Assembly: GCA_028673005.1 (NCBI GenBank)
Contig: CM054118.1
Location: 65,591,401-65,655,400, forward strand
Source of the DNA: Tanypteryx hageni
Taxonomy: Eukaryota; Arthropoda; Insecta; Odonata; Petaluridae
Length of the DNA: 64,000 bases
Reading direction: 5' to 3'
Part shown: piece after piece, positions 1-11,799 of the stretch
Numbering within the stretch: the stretch's first letter is position 1
How the letters are laid out: each line of letters opens with the position of its first letter
Translations under genes and position numbers: made by a program
The notes under the pieces: generated by a model
What the model saw: only the letters and a program-made list of their open reading frames with translations
Told to the model about the DNA's origin: nothing
Databases searched by the model: none

Positions 1-268
1 CCATGAATGAACTAAAGGTTGCTATGGGAATCTGATTGTTGGACTGGGATATCTTACCCATATTATGCATTGAATGTTCGCTTAATTCATTCACTTAATG
101 TTTATTCAATGCGTTTTATTTGAAATCTTTTTATTTAGAATCTTTTCCTTTTAAATCACTTTACTATATTTTCCGATCGTATTTAATGTTATGTTCGTAA
201 TTTAATTAAAAATTTAAATTAATCGAACAAAATTCTATTTGCAATATTTGGTTTACAATATTTATAAT
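1..268. other. AT-rich sequence, no feature seen
   Basis: AT-rich sequence with no recognisable gene or repeat end. The 5' end of the Helitron that follows could lie here or before the window; I could not identify a 5' TC terminus. Confidence 0.5.
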
Positions 269-608
269 GACAACCTCGAAAAAGGATTTGATCTTCCAGA
301 CAAAGAAACGCCTGACATACAAATAGAGAAATTAGAAATAGATTATCCAACTGGATTTCACTGAGAAATAAAAACGGTGGGTGATATTTTATTGCATAAC
401 ACCATTTTCTGTTTATGTTTCTTTATTTATAATTTTATTCGTGTATATAATTATTCCTCTTTCTTGTGCGCCTTTTTTACTGAAATGTTTTAAATTAAAC
501 TATAATGATGTCTGCTCCTTACAGACAGCTGCCGTAAAAAATAGGATGAATTTTTGTATAAGAATCAAGAGAACATCGTCTGCGATACAATCGTGAAAGT
601 AAATGAAA

Positions 609-1033
609 CGCCCGGTTAAATGAGACAACTGAACAAAAGGGAATCGCGACTCGCTAAAGATAGAGAAAGACGAATTCTCGATTGAATGATACCAATGAAA
701 ATTCTCTTAATCGCCTTCAACAAAAACAAATACACACTGCACGGAATATAATAACCAACTGGATTTCTTTGAGAAGCGATGCCTATATTTACGATCCAGC
801 GATTGATTACGAAGGTCTTGAATTGATTAATATCGGAGGTCTTACGAAAATATGCAAGTTTTGTCAAGCCAAAAAATTTAATACAGAAGCGGAGGTCATG
901 TGTTGTTCCAACGGAAAATAGTTTTAACTTATCTTGAAGATGTGCCTGAGTCATTATTTAGTTTGATGCGTAATGTTTCTACATAATCAAAAGATTTTCT
1001 AAAAATACGAGAAAATATAATTCGTGTTTTAAA
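609..1033 (+). pseudogene. Helitron Rep protein, N-terminal zinc-finger-like region, broken
   Basis: Frame fragments resemble the extreme N-terminus of Helitron RepHel proteins. A basic stretch (SRLAKDRERR) lies near 640-680. An 80-residue frame at 682-921 ends in a Cys-rich motif, CKFCQAKKF then CCSNGK, typical of arthropod Helitron proteins. The frame is broken by stop TAG at 919-921. Sequence reading VLTYLEDVPESLF continues in another frame from 921 to a TAA at 984-986, and a further shift comes before 1034. At least two frameshifts and two stops make it non-functional. No intact start is seen; the first codon of the longest frame is TTG. Confidence 0.75.
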
Positions 1034-1435
1034 ATGACTTCTTTTGGGTCTACTCATCCGGTTCCGAATTATGGCTTCCAATCAACTTTTCGAGTGCAAG
1101 GACAAATCTATCATAGTATAAGTTCATTGTTACCAGTCAATCATCAGAATCATAAGTTTCTTCAAATCTACCTTATTGGTGATGAAAATTCACAAGTTTA
1201 TGAAAGATGTAGACATAATCTAGGAACAAACGCATCGATTGTAAGATCCTTACAAGAAATGTTTCATCCTTGCATTTTGTACGTACAAACATTCAAAACA
1301 ACATTGGAACGAATGCCTAACAACGAGATGAAATTGGTCATAAAATCAGATAGAGTGCCACGTGGATTCAACGCACCGTTAAAAATTGAAATTAACTTAA
1401 ACTTTCCCGAGCGAAGCAGGGGTAAAACAAGCTAG
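1034..1435 (+). pseudogene. Helitron-like N domain, 133-aa frame fused to element terminus
   Basis: The frame starts MTSFGS and continues VPNYGFQSTFRVQGQIYH, SLLPV, HKFLQIYLIGD, ERCRHNLGT and ERMPNNEMKLVI, which match the Helitron-like N domain that precedes the HUH nuclease. In full proteins the catalytic HUH and two tyrosines come several hundred residues later; here they are missing. The last residues (NFPERSRGKTS) come from the non-coding 3' hairpin and the stop codon is the TAG of the terminal CTAG. This shows that an internal deletion joined Rep coding sequence to the 3' end. It is open over 133 codons but almost certainly inert, because the upstream part is frameshifted. Confidence 0.8.
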
Positions 1436-1436
1436 T

Positions 1437-4400
1437 ATACAAATATTTTAATAAATCAAACACGTTTTTCCTTCGCTATGACAATGATAAATAATTTTCA
1501 CCCGAATTGCTTTTAAAATGTATGTACTTTATAAGTACAGCAAATAATTTTTAAGAGCGCTGAGCCTCTGTAAGCGCGAGGCTCGGTGCAGTCGCTTCGT
1601 TAGCACCATCACCAAGTCGAGAAAGGTGACAAAATATTGTCAAACCTTACCCTAACTACTGTATTGCTAATCAGTAGCACATTTTGCTTAACCCATAGTC
1701 GAATTTCCTTTTTAATGGAGAGAAATTTATATTCCTTTATATCCTTATATTCTTTCTCTAAAGAAACTTGAATTTAATTGAAAAATGTCATTAGGTCCTT
1801 GTAAAAATAAGTTCACAAACATGTTAATTATCAGTTGATATTTATTTTGAGGACTGTCCTTGTAACACACTCAAACAAGTGAGGGATTTTTTATGATCTT
1901 GAATGAATACTACTTTTCTTTCAAATTGGCAATCGAAATTTTCGTAATTATGTAAATACCTTTCATGTTTCATCCAACTCTACTTGAAATTAGAATCCAA
2001 TTACATCCAAGTATTCTACCATTCGCTATACTATAGATCCACTAATCCTCAGTACATATGTCATCTTCATTTTATCTAGTCTATCTCCTTATTTTAAACT
2101 ATACAAATTCCTCATTTCTCTCAATATCTCTTTGCCTCATCCTTTAATGACTTAATATCGGAAACAATATGCAAAATATTTTATCTGGTTGGCAAGCGGT
2201 GTAAGTTATGATAATTCATAATATAATGAATAAAAAGGTTTTATATGCATTTACTCATTAAAAATGAAATGTTACTTTGCGTAATCGTTAAATTCACACA
2301 TTTCTTTGGTTGCACTACTGTTGGATTTTGTTTTAAAACTAGGTCAAGTATCCCTAGGCAAGCAATTTAAAATTCAATTAAATCATATTTAGTCATTAAA
2401 GACCTATTATTCATGAAAACTACCTATTAAAATATTAAAAGACATTTAGTTTTTCTAGTCTTTGGAATGAAATTTTGCAAAATCAAACCATTGTAAATAC
2501 ATACGTGAGATTATTCGCCTCAGAATCAATTATATGGATTTTTATTTTGAGTAATTATTCAAATTTTACTTGTCAATTAACACTTAGAAATTTACATTGC
2601 CTATCACGGAATCGAAAAATCGTAATTTTTTACTATTTAAGGTAAGTTTCTCGCGCAGGTCAATTTTACGTGCCTTCAGGAAGAAAAAAATCCTCGTGGT
2701 CCTTCTCCAGCGTTCACCGTTAGATGTTTTCCGCTTCTCGAAAGTTTGACTGAATTGGGAGGTCTGTGGAATTCCGTCACCAGGGGAATTTATCCGACTG
2801 CGTAAGAGGTGCCGTATTGCCGACGAAGCGTGAAATCGGGTTTTCAATGCCGCTCGTGAAAGAAATGGACCCATTCGTGAGGTCGTGGAAATAATTACGG
2901 GCACTATCCAGTTGCGATTTCTACAGTTACGGTTAATCAACTAAATAAATAATTCATCTGGATAATCTGTTCCTTCTGATATTACTTAGGAGGCTTGTTT
3001 GTTTATTTTTTGGTTAAACGGCCTCTTATTATTACTTAATTGATTTTTTAGCATTCTAAAGCTAACGCAGACAGTTTTTATTAAATTAAGAACTCTTAAT
3101 AGTTTCATTAATCGTAACGTCAGTGTCATTTTGCGGTTCATACTACCCATTTACAAAATATGCAATCCTTAACATTGTGACCTGTGACGTCTCTCTAACG
3201 ACGAAGTACAGGATTATACCCACTCTTAACTCTACAATGATAAAATTAACTGTTTTATACAAGTTCAAGGCCGCTCTCGATTCAAGGATTTTACTCCATC
3301 ATCACAGTGTGATAGTCTGTAGCAGGAGTGACCAAACCTACTTGTCCTCGAAGCCGCATATACGATAATATTCAGAAGTTTGAAGGCTGCAAGTCATACA
3401 TTCTCTGCACATTTTTTTGTTAACAATAAAAAAAATCTGTACACGAAGCTATAGGTTGAGGGTGAGTGCCCCTTAGGAATCTTCCAAATGTCTCACTTCA
3501 CACTGCGTTATTGTGCTCTTTAGTGAAAAACGTTGACACGCCCTTGAATAGAAATGTAAAAGAGCCGCACATTAAGTTAAAAGAGCCAATCCTTGTCTAT
3601 AACGTTTCTAACCCGAAAATTCCTCTTAATCAAGAATCGAGCCCGAGCTATCTGCAAGTTCACCGTATCATTGCAGCTTCCCGTCCGAATTTTCTTTCCC
3701 CTCTCTCTCTCAAGTCTTTGCCAGTGCTACTTTCGCTGTGTTAAAGTCACGAAGGGTTTTAATATGAGGAATAAAATAATGCCGCACCTACCAATGGATT
3801 CGAGGCATTCACACGCTCTCTCCATCTCTTGTGAGCGCCTCAAAAGGAACGCTAAAGCTCAGATCAAACATCTCTCGGCCTATTTTTTTTAATGATTTGG
3901 TGGGCCTCCGTTATGACGGAAGATGTGTCACTTCTGTCCAGCCTTTTGAAATTTACAGCGTGCCATGAATTCGATGAATTCTATCTCAATTCTCATCATT
4001 ACAATATCGGTAGAACGTTTTCCGTCAGAATTGATTTAATTGAAATCCAGTTGCTCACTTTTTTCTTTAGCGAAATTTGGGTGAATCGCCATTCAATCAT
4101 AAAAAGCCATTAATGAAGTCAATTGATACAAAAATAAAATAAATATCAATGGATATATTTGAAACACGAATATTTTGTGGAGGTTTTATTTAAGTTAATG
4201 GGTTTCTAAATTGTGTTTCTGCGCACACAAATGTATTTCCTCTGCGATACATATCGGCAAAATTTTGCATAATGTGCTGCCTTTTTCGAACTAAAGTAGA
4301 AGCTGCTGCACTAAAATAAAATTTAAAGAGTGAAACATCGCATCGCATGTTACCGCATCGATGAATCACATTCTTTTCCACTGATTTATTCGTGATAAAA

Positions 4401-4990
4401 TCTTTTCGATACTGTGTTTAGCTTTGTTTTTCATAGTATATTTGCACCTTTCACAAAGTGGGCCTGATGGCAAACTTTTTCCCATCCACTTCATCAAAAT
4501 TTCCTTCTCCGCATGTCATTCGTGAAATTTACGTGCAACTAAAACTCTCCGTTATTAATTCGCGAAATGAAACTTAGAAGGATATGCATATTGCTATGAG
4601 GAGATTAAAAATACTGTTGTAATAAAAACGTTACGGCATTCCATATCCTGTATGCAATCCATAAAACATAAACCGTGTTACGCGTAAAATTATCGCACAA
4701 GCAACATGTTTTATGAGGACTATGTGCGCGTGTTTGTATGTGTATATTTCATGTGCTAATGCTTAAATCCTCATTACTCGTACGTAGCGGGAATGCAGAA
4801 ATTTGAGCCTCAGAATATCATGTCAATGTAAATCAATGGTAAAAATTGCTTATACAAGTTACTGATCTAATTTATGCGTTTGAATAATTTTTTCGAATTT
4901 GTTTTCGTTTCAACGTTTCTAACGTTCTCACTGCTTTATATTCTCCTTACATCTCTCGGTTTTATTTGATTAACACGTTCCTTATCACTC
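1437..4990. other. No supported feature
   Basis: AT-rich single-copy-looking DNA. Short open frames occur (for example 2584-2940 minus, 3466-3744 plus) but none shows a motif or composition I recognise. A 7-bp-arm hairpin (GAGCCTC/GAGGCTC) lies near 1562-1584, without a CTAG after it. Confidence 0.4.
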
Positions 4991-5039
4991 ATCCACATCT
5001 CTGGCAACACCATCGTTTGACATTATGACAGTATTATAC

Positions 5040-5420
5040 CGTTACGAAACCGGTGCCAAGAGAGAGAGAGAGAGAATTTCAACTCGAAGTGTCTATCGCA
5101 ACGGTCGTCGTCTCGGCGACGGTTCCTCCGATTGCGGCCTCGGTGAGGGACCCACGCCCCGCACGCCGAAACGGGCTAGACGATGCAGTCCCTTGTCACG
5201 CGTGCCAACAACTTAGGCTCTGGAACGCATGCCAACGACGGCTCTGACCTCTGAGCAGTGAAATGGTTTGCTTGGGAGAGGTATGCGCCGTGTCCGCGAT
5301 CTCGCTCTGCTTTCGGGAAGTAGAACTGGGGAGAGGAAAGTTCTTCGCTCGCAATGCGTCGTCTCGCATTCGTCTCCTTGGAAACCGCGTGCCCGAGCTC
5401 TCGTTTTGGTTCTTATTCAA
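5040..5420. other. CpG-dense patch
   Basis: CpG dinucleotides are visibly dense here compared with the AT-rich surroundings, after a (GA)n run at about 5061-5075. Short frames run through it on both strands, as expected in GC-rich DNA, but none is recognisable. It could be a regulatory island or a first exon; the sequence alone does not decide. Confidence 0.3.
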
Positions 5421-6915
5421 CGAAATTAAGGTTTTAAAGATAGATTTAAAGTTTTGGGATTATTCTTTCGTGAATCTTTGTGCGGCGAGTCTAGAGCATT
5501 AGAGAGTCGGTATGTCGATATTTTGAAAGAATTCTTCTCGAATTTAGCTATGCGTGAATTAATTTATAACAGATCTCTTCTTTCGTAGAACTTAGATTCC
5601 TGTTTCAACTAAAAGAGAAAATAAACTGATTTCGCGTAATGTCCTCTATTGGTTTTGCCGTCTTATTGCCAATATCTCCATGCCTTTTTCTTTTAAAAAC
5701 AAATTTCTCTTGCCTAAAATTTAGAAAAATATTTGTCAGACGTCGAAGAAATTTTTTGTTATTTGCTTATTATACAAAGAGCAATTCCAAAAGCTTCAGA
5801 AATTTCATAATTTTCGTGTGCAATATTTACTAGAATTTCAGTACTTCCTATGATTTCTGCAGAAATTAACTAATGATACTCAGAGTGGTATTTTATTATG
5901 GTCTGCTTTTACAATCACTTATCTATTAATGTTTAATTCTACAAATGGCACGTAGTAAACGGAGGATAAAAGTGCAAATAAACCAGTCAAAACATTTGGT
6001 CTAGTTGTCACCTCCTTTGTGTCAGATAGCTTTCCATTTAAAGTGTACAATTGTTAACTGATACTGAAAGAAGGCGTTTCAATATATTGGCATTAGAAGG
6101 AAGATGCTCTCTGGAGTGAAAAGTGTCCAAGCACTAAATATGTTTACTTTCCTGATAATTGTAATATACGATATTTCAACAATATTTAATCGAAAATCTG
6201 AACTATTCAAGTTGGAGAGACGCCGCCGCGCCAGTGCGTCGACAACTTAAGTGAGAAAACTGTGTTCTAATCCCATTACGAACCGAAGAAATTTTTATCG
6301 TTTGTTACTGAGCCGCCAACTACTTCCGTGTAATGATTAATGAGCTGGCCACACATCGTTTGAGGACATATCCAGCGATCGCTAACAACTCAGCGCCACT
6401 TGGGTAACCGAATGCCAGACTTAAAAGGGTGGAGACGCATGCTCGGCGAGAACTTGAGAGCTTTATTTACTAAAGGTGTTTAGCCTACTTTCTCTCTCTC
6501 TCTGGTTTTAGGCACAATATTTGTGGGCGGAGAAAATCAAATTTTTAAATATGCAAATTTAATTTTTACATAAAACGCGACGAACTTCACGATGAGTAAT
6601 ACCGATACATTTGTTAAATTCTATTGTGGAGTATTGAATTACCGATTTCGCAGTATTTCGTTAATTCCACAAAAGACCAACGTGGATATCGTTTTATTTC
6701 CTATAAAAACTTTTATTGTAAACACACTACCATAAAAATGCAAACAACGTCGCAATATTTTTAAGAACCTACGTAAATCCTCGGTAATACGATGCTCTGA
6801 CGGTCTTCCCTTCCACAAAGATAATCCGAGACTCGCCGCTTCTCCTCTACACGTGTGAAATACCAGCCGCACTGAAAACAGCGACTTTCAACTGTCACCT
6901 ATCGAGCCGAACAAC
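5421..6915. other. No supported feature
   Basis: AT-rich sequence with a short (CT)n run near 6490-6505. No gene, repeat end or RNA recognised. Confidence 0.4.
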
Positions 6916-6920
6916 TTGAA

Positions 6921-7141
6921 GAATTGATGGAATGACATGATTACAAGAACCTAAGCAGACAGGCATTAGCTATAAAGTTGGGAATAATTTTGAAACGAGA
7001 AAAAATTCTGCTATGATCGGGAATCGAAACAGGGTTTTCCGCTTGCCGGGCGGATGTTCTACCCGTCCGGTATGTGGAAGACCCGGGTTAAATTCCCGGT
7101 CATAGCGGAATTATTTCTCGTTTCAAAATTACTCCCAACTT
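6921..7141. mobile_element. Fold-back element with tRNA-like arms, copy 1
   Basis: Positions 6974-7141 form a near-complete palindrome. AAAGTTGGGAATAATTTTG on the left is answered by its complement at the right end, and pairing continues almost to the centre near 7060. Each arm carries the 3' half of a tRNA-like sequence, with a T-arm of type CCCGGGTTAAATTCCCGG on plus and a related T-arm with TTCGATT on minus. The flank 6921-6973 (ATTGATGGAATGACATGAT) recurs beside copy 2 at 37 kb in the matching orientation, so the mobile unit is longer than the palindrome. No target duplication was identified. Confidence 0.65.
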
Positions 7142-8600
7142 GAAGAATGTAATGCGGATTTAGGTTTCGGGTGGTTGCCTAATTTTCCATTTCAAAACTC
7201 TGCAATAGGTTTGTTCCTTAATATGCAGTGGAAATCGCGGTTTTGTTGTACTACAATATTGTATATAAAGACCATACAAAAAATGTGTGGAATGACGTGT
7301 ACCATCCCAACTCGTGATCTCCTTACTGTTATCTGGCTTTAGAAAAATTATAACATATTTCCATTCCGAGATTATTTAAACTAATTATATCGATTGTCAA
7401 GGTTAATGCATAAAATTTACAACTGAAATCAGTTACCAGAGCGTGCATAATTTTAGAATCCTGGATTTCCCCGTTATGATAAAAACCTAAACTAAGTTTA
7501 TTAACAATATGTCGGTTAACCATAATTTAGGTTCATACGAATGTGTCACAAATTCACATTCGCATCACTGATTTTAGTAATTATATAACTTATCGTCGCC
7601 AAATAAACTGATTCATAATTTATTTTCAGCGTATTTGCTTCAAGATTTCAGCTCACGGAAGGTAGCGAGGCAAAAGAACCTGAGCAGAAATCCGTTTCGA
7701 ATTCCACAATCGATACGGTGTTAAATGAGTGATTTATCTCCTCGGCTGACTAGCGGCAATTATGAGACGGACTTTGGGCTTTTCCCGCCTCGTCTTTCGT
7801 CCACTTATATTCTGATCGCGCACTTTCCAAGCTGCCGGACCATTTTTTACTCCTCGAATGTCGTAAATTGAAAATTTCTGTTTGATATTCTCCTTGCGGA
7901 TAATTGACTTTTTTTTTACTAAACATATATCTTCCCAGAAGAGCGATGATTATATCGCCATTATTTCCTTCCTTTGGTGCGTGAAAGTCAGAGAGAGAGA
8001 GTGAAAGAGAGAGAGAGAAGCCTCCGATGCCGTGCTTTCCACTAAAGCAATAATTGCGAAGAAACCCTCCGATTTGAAGCGGGAATTCGAGGGATCGAGT
8101 TTCACACCGATTTTTTTTATAATCCTTCAATTCGTATGAAGCTCTTTTAAAAAATTCTACGCTTGGTAGTCAAACCACCTAACCATAAAATCAGAAACTT
8201 TTTTTTTATATTTACACTTTTACCTGAGTAATGAGCATCAAAAAGAAGGCGATATTTCATATACAAGTAATTATATTTAACTGTTTGTGGCCTATATGGA
8301 TAACAAATTATGAAACCTTTCGTAGATTTCAGTAATGAAAGCAAAAAATTTTTTATCATTGTTTGAGCAAGCACAAATAAGAACGTTCGATTTAAATGAA
8401 CTAGTATTTCTTTCTAATTATGGCATAAACTTCAGCTTGAAAAGTAAGTTTATGCTAATGTTTCCTGAGATAATGGTGCAACGTATTCAGTTATTCCTTT
8501 TTACTTTCTCACATACGTAGTATATATCTATTGTAATCGTGAAAAAATTAGACTTCAAGATTTTAAGGGAAATACACGTTTTTAGTGTCCCTGAGTCCAT
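7142..8600. other. No supported feature
   Basis: AT-rich DNA with a purine run of (GA)n type at about 7988-8020. A 126-codon frame on minus at 7750-8130 runs through that repeat and is not recognisable as a protein. Confidence 0.4.
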
Positions 8601-8608
8601 AAAATAAA

Positions 8609-8788
8609 GGGTAGTTTATTCTTGGCGATTTTTAGAAAAATTTGACTTACTCAAAAATGGCCCCAGGCAATTTGATTAAAATCAGTGCAATTGTAGTGCC
8701 AGATGTCACAAATAATACTTTGTAAGCCATATATCTCTAAAAATTACTATATGGCGTCCAGTGACATTACAATGTACGCTAAACTACC
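8609..8788. repeat. Short repeat, twin copy 1
   Basis: A 180-bp unit with inverted ends GGTAGTTTA and TAAACTACC. It shares blocks such as CTTACTCAAAAAT / GATTTACTCAAAAAT, GATTAAAATC, GTCACAAAT and AAGCCATATAT with the unit at 8945-9120, in the same order and orientation. It is probably a small terminal-inverted-repeat element, or half of a diverged tandem duplication. Confidence 0.5.
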
Positions 8789-8944
8789 TTACCTAAGCCC
8801 TATGACGTCACGCCTTCGCCGCGATCCACTCAAAATCTTACTACAGCCTAACGGTTAAACTAAATCGGATGATATTTCATATTTGTGGATAATATCATTC
8901 ATGATAGATACTCGGAAGAGATGAATGATATTGTGCAAAAATTA

Positions 8945-9120
8945 AGGGTATTTGATTCTTGGATATTTTGAAAAAAAATTCGATTTACTCAAAAATAGCT
9001 ATAAGGATTTTGATTAAAATCCATCCAATCTGTACGGTGTCACAAATTATACTAACTAAGCCATATATCCCAAACATACTAAATATCGACCAGTGGCATT
9101 AAAATATACGCTAAACTACG
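8945..9120. repeat. Short repeat, twin copy 2
   Basis: Second, more decayed copy of the 8609-8788 unit, ending in CGCTAAACTACG. The 156-bp sequence between the twins is not shared. It contains a perfect TGACGTCA palindrome (8803-8810), the consensus of a CRE/ATF site, probably by chance. Confidence 0.5.
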
Positions 9121-9539
9121 GTTAACTTTGATTTATAAACGTTTTTCTTTTATGAGCGTACACAGTCGAACAAACGTACGTATGTACGCATACGAGAAAG
9201 TTTGTGCAATGTATATTGCGCCGTTTATTTATACTGGTATTTTGAGGGAAAAACATTTTTAACAGTCGTCCTGCTTTTGGCTAAAAAGAAAGAGATACAA
9301 CACAAGCACTGTTTTTATACCAAGTAAAACATACCTATTGAGTTTAAATGATTATTCAGTGTCAAAACAGACTTACCTTGCCTAGCAGCTAAAAATCGAT
9401 TAACCTACTCTATGAGTTCTTCCGCATTTCCTAAAATTTGGAATGCGGAATAACGAAACCGATCTCCGCCGAAACGTAATTCAAAAAGTTACTTTCTCGG
9501 ATCTGAAATCTTATCGAGATATTTTTGGCAAAAAATGCC

Positions 9540-10080
9540 CACTAGGAAACCTCTCTCGTGGGATTAAAAGTGTTTATTAGGCGATCGTGGCCCTCCGGGT
9601 CCAGCGGTATCTTGCGTGGCCCCAATATCATAGGCGCGCGGAGAAATTAAGGCCGTACGAAGCAACGGGCGAACGATCGAGGAAACGAACCTCTTATCGT
9701 GGGATTCTCCGACACGAGCGAAAGGAAAGTTTCGGTTTGCCTCTGAAAACATTTGTTTCTGTGTCCGTTTACATTTCAGACTATTAGAAGGCGCAAAACC
9801 GCATGCGTATCCCTCTCGCAACGTTCGCCGCCTTTTTGAGTCGGGTCGGCAGCGATCGTGCTTTGGCCTCAAGTAGGTCGCCACGGAAACAGGTGTGGGA
9901 AAATAAATAGGCGGAAGATCCATCGCGCCCGGAACATCTCGGTTCCTATGGAGACCGCTCCTCCACCCGACTCATCCCTCCTCCCCTTCCCTCATCCCCC
10001 TCCCTTTTGCTGCCGTTTCCCGTCTCTGTCCTCTCTTCCTGCGCGCATTAGCCCGTTTTGATCGAAATCTGTTTTTAGAT
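9540..10080. other. CpG-dense patch
   Basis: A block with many CpG sites, followed by a C-rich pyrimidine stretch at 9955-10050. Frames on both strands (9564-9923 minus, 9587-9787 plus) are open but not recognisable. Possible regulatory island. Confidence 0.3.
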
Positions 10081-11125
10081 AACGGCGGCCAGGTTGCCAT
10101 GAGCATCTGTTTAGTTAGAAACAGCATGGTTAGTAGCTTTACCTGATACACCTGTTTGCTCTATTTGGAAGTACACAGTCATATACGTGCTGACTTCCAA
10201 AAATGGCCTATATGTGTGTGTGTGTGGTCGAAGATTGAGGAGATCAAAGATTAAGAAGAGACAAAAATCAATGTTGTGACTCGAGTTGGGGAAGAATAAT
10301 AATAGAATAATGTCATTTTCGAGTAAGCAAGGTTCGAGTTATAGGAATTCGGCCGCATATGTCTGTTTATGCGCGATGTTATCATTATTGCGTAACTTGC
10401 AGTATCATCTCCTACAATGCCTTTTCCCGGTCACTTGGATCATATTTTCTCCACTTACCGAACAGCCTAACAAAAGTTGCCCTTGACACTTTTAGAAAAA
10501 TTCCAAATCGCTCCGCCTGCAATAAAACTTTTCACATCCATCAATTCTCAAAAAGGCCAGAATGTTATGTAAGGTAGGATGGTATTTTATAGCAATTTAG
10601 TTCCATTTTAGGAAAAGTAGCCTTACCTTGCTTAATTTTTGATTGCGAAATATAAAACTGCTTTCGGAGAAAATGACGAGCTACGATAGATTTGAAAATA
10701 TTTTTGCAGTAAGAAAAGAATAACATTTTTAACGTTATAAACTATGAGGATACATGCTTAACGTCTTTTTCCAGAAGTCCTCATGGTCAGTTTTCTCCAT
10801 TTCCATCTTGCATCTTTATTTCCGCTGCACGAGGGTTGAAAAATTAGAAAATTAACACCAAATAATATAAATTAAATAATTATTCATTGATATTGATAAT
10901 TTATTTTATTTCGTATTGAAATGGATTTCGGCAGGTTAGTAGAATTTTATCAGAAAGATATTTTTCACACTTAAACACCGCGCTATTACGATTGATTCAA
11001 ATCGGACGGATGGTACACTTGGGGCGAAAAACCAAACGCTGCTATCGGTCGACTAGTGGCGACCGATAGCAGCGACCTCTTTCCGAAGCGGGCGTTAGTT
11101 TTTCTTTCTGCGGCCCGCATTTTCG
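10081..11125. other. No supported feature
   Basis: AT-rich DNA with a short (GT)n run near 10211-10226. Nothing else recognised. Confidence 0.4.
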
Positions 11126-11137
11126 CCTCGACGCCGC

Positions 11138-11775
11138 ATTCTCTCTCTCTCCCTCACTCTCGCTCTCCCTCACTCTCTCCCTCCCTATCACTCCCTCCCT
11201 CTCTCTCCCCCTCCCTATCACTCCCTCCCTCTCTCTCCCCCTCTATCTCCTCCTCCCCCCTCACCTCCTCCCCCCTCTCCTCCTCCCCTCTCTCCTCCTC
11301 CCCTCTCTCCTCCTCCCCTCTCTCCTCTTCCCCTCTCTCCTCCTCCCCTCTCTCCTCCTCCCCTCTCTCCTCCTCCCCTCTCTCCTCCCCCCTCTCTCCC
11401 TCCCTCCCTCTCCCTCCCTCCCTCTCCCTCCCTCCCTTTCCCTCCCTCCCTCTCTCCCTCTCCCTCCCTCCCTCTCTCCCTCTCCTCTCTCCATCTCGCC
11501 CTCCCTCTCTCTCTCTCTCTCCCTCCTTCCCTCTCTCTCTCTCTCTCCCTCTCTCTCCCTCCCTCTCCCTCCCTCTCTCTCTCTCTCCCTCCCTCTCTCT
11601 CTCTCTCCCTCCCTCTCTCTCTCTCCCTCCCTCTCTCTCTCCCTCCCTCCCTCTCTCCCTCCCTCTCTCTCTCCCTCTCTCTCCTTCTCTCTCTCCCCCC
11701 CCTCTCTCTCTCCCTCCCCCTCTCTCTCTCCCCCTCTCTCTCCCCCTCTCTTCCCCCTCTCTTCCCTCTCTCCAG
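11138..11775. repeat. Long pyrimidine tract (CT/CCT minisatellite)
   Basis: About 640 bases in which the plus strand is almost entirely C and T, in units such as CTCTCTCC, CCCTCCCT and a 15-base unit TCCTCCCCTCTCTCC repeated in tandem at about 11275-11395. Open frames of over 200 codons on both strands (Ser/Pro/Leu on plus, Arg/Glu/Gly on minus) follow directly from the repeat and should not be read as genes. Such homopurine/homopyrimidine duplexes can form triplex (H-DNA). Confidence 0.95.
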
Positions 11776-11799
11776 TACTTTTTCTTCCTCACTCCTCAG

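Larger units (their letters stand above)
609..1435 (+). mobile_element. Helitron fragment, internally deleted, with 3' CTAG end
   Basis: This is a rolling-circle DNA transposon remnant. It contains the N-terminal part of the Rep/helicase protein (two entries below) and then jumps directly to a Helitron-type 3' end. The end is an imperfect GC-rich hairpin at 1406-1422 (CCC...GGG with GC pairs around a GAA loop), nine bases, then CTAG at 1432-1435 followed by T. The Rep catalytic motifs and the helicase are absent, so the copy cannot move by itself. The 5' boundary is not seen and 609 is only where Helitron-like coding sequence becomes readable. The family hairpin and CTRR end are established; reading this as one deletion derivative is inference. 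Confidence 0.75.

Noticed and set aside
384..524. Possible intron (GTGGGT...TTACAG) in the Helitron region
   Set aside because: The splice-like ends exist, but flanking frames are too decayed to show that they join.
1562..1584. Hairpin GAGCCTC/GAGGCTC as a second Helitron end or terminator
   Set aside because: No CTAG follows and no transcript context is known.
8803..8810. CRE-type TGACGTCA site
   Set aside because: A single 8-base match in non-coding DNA is expected by chance and has no promoter context.
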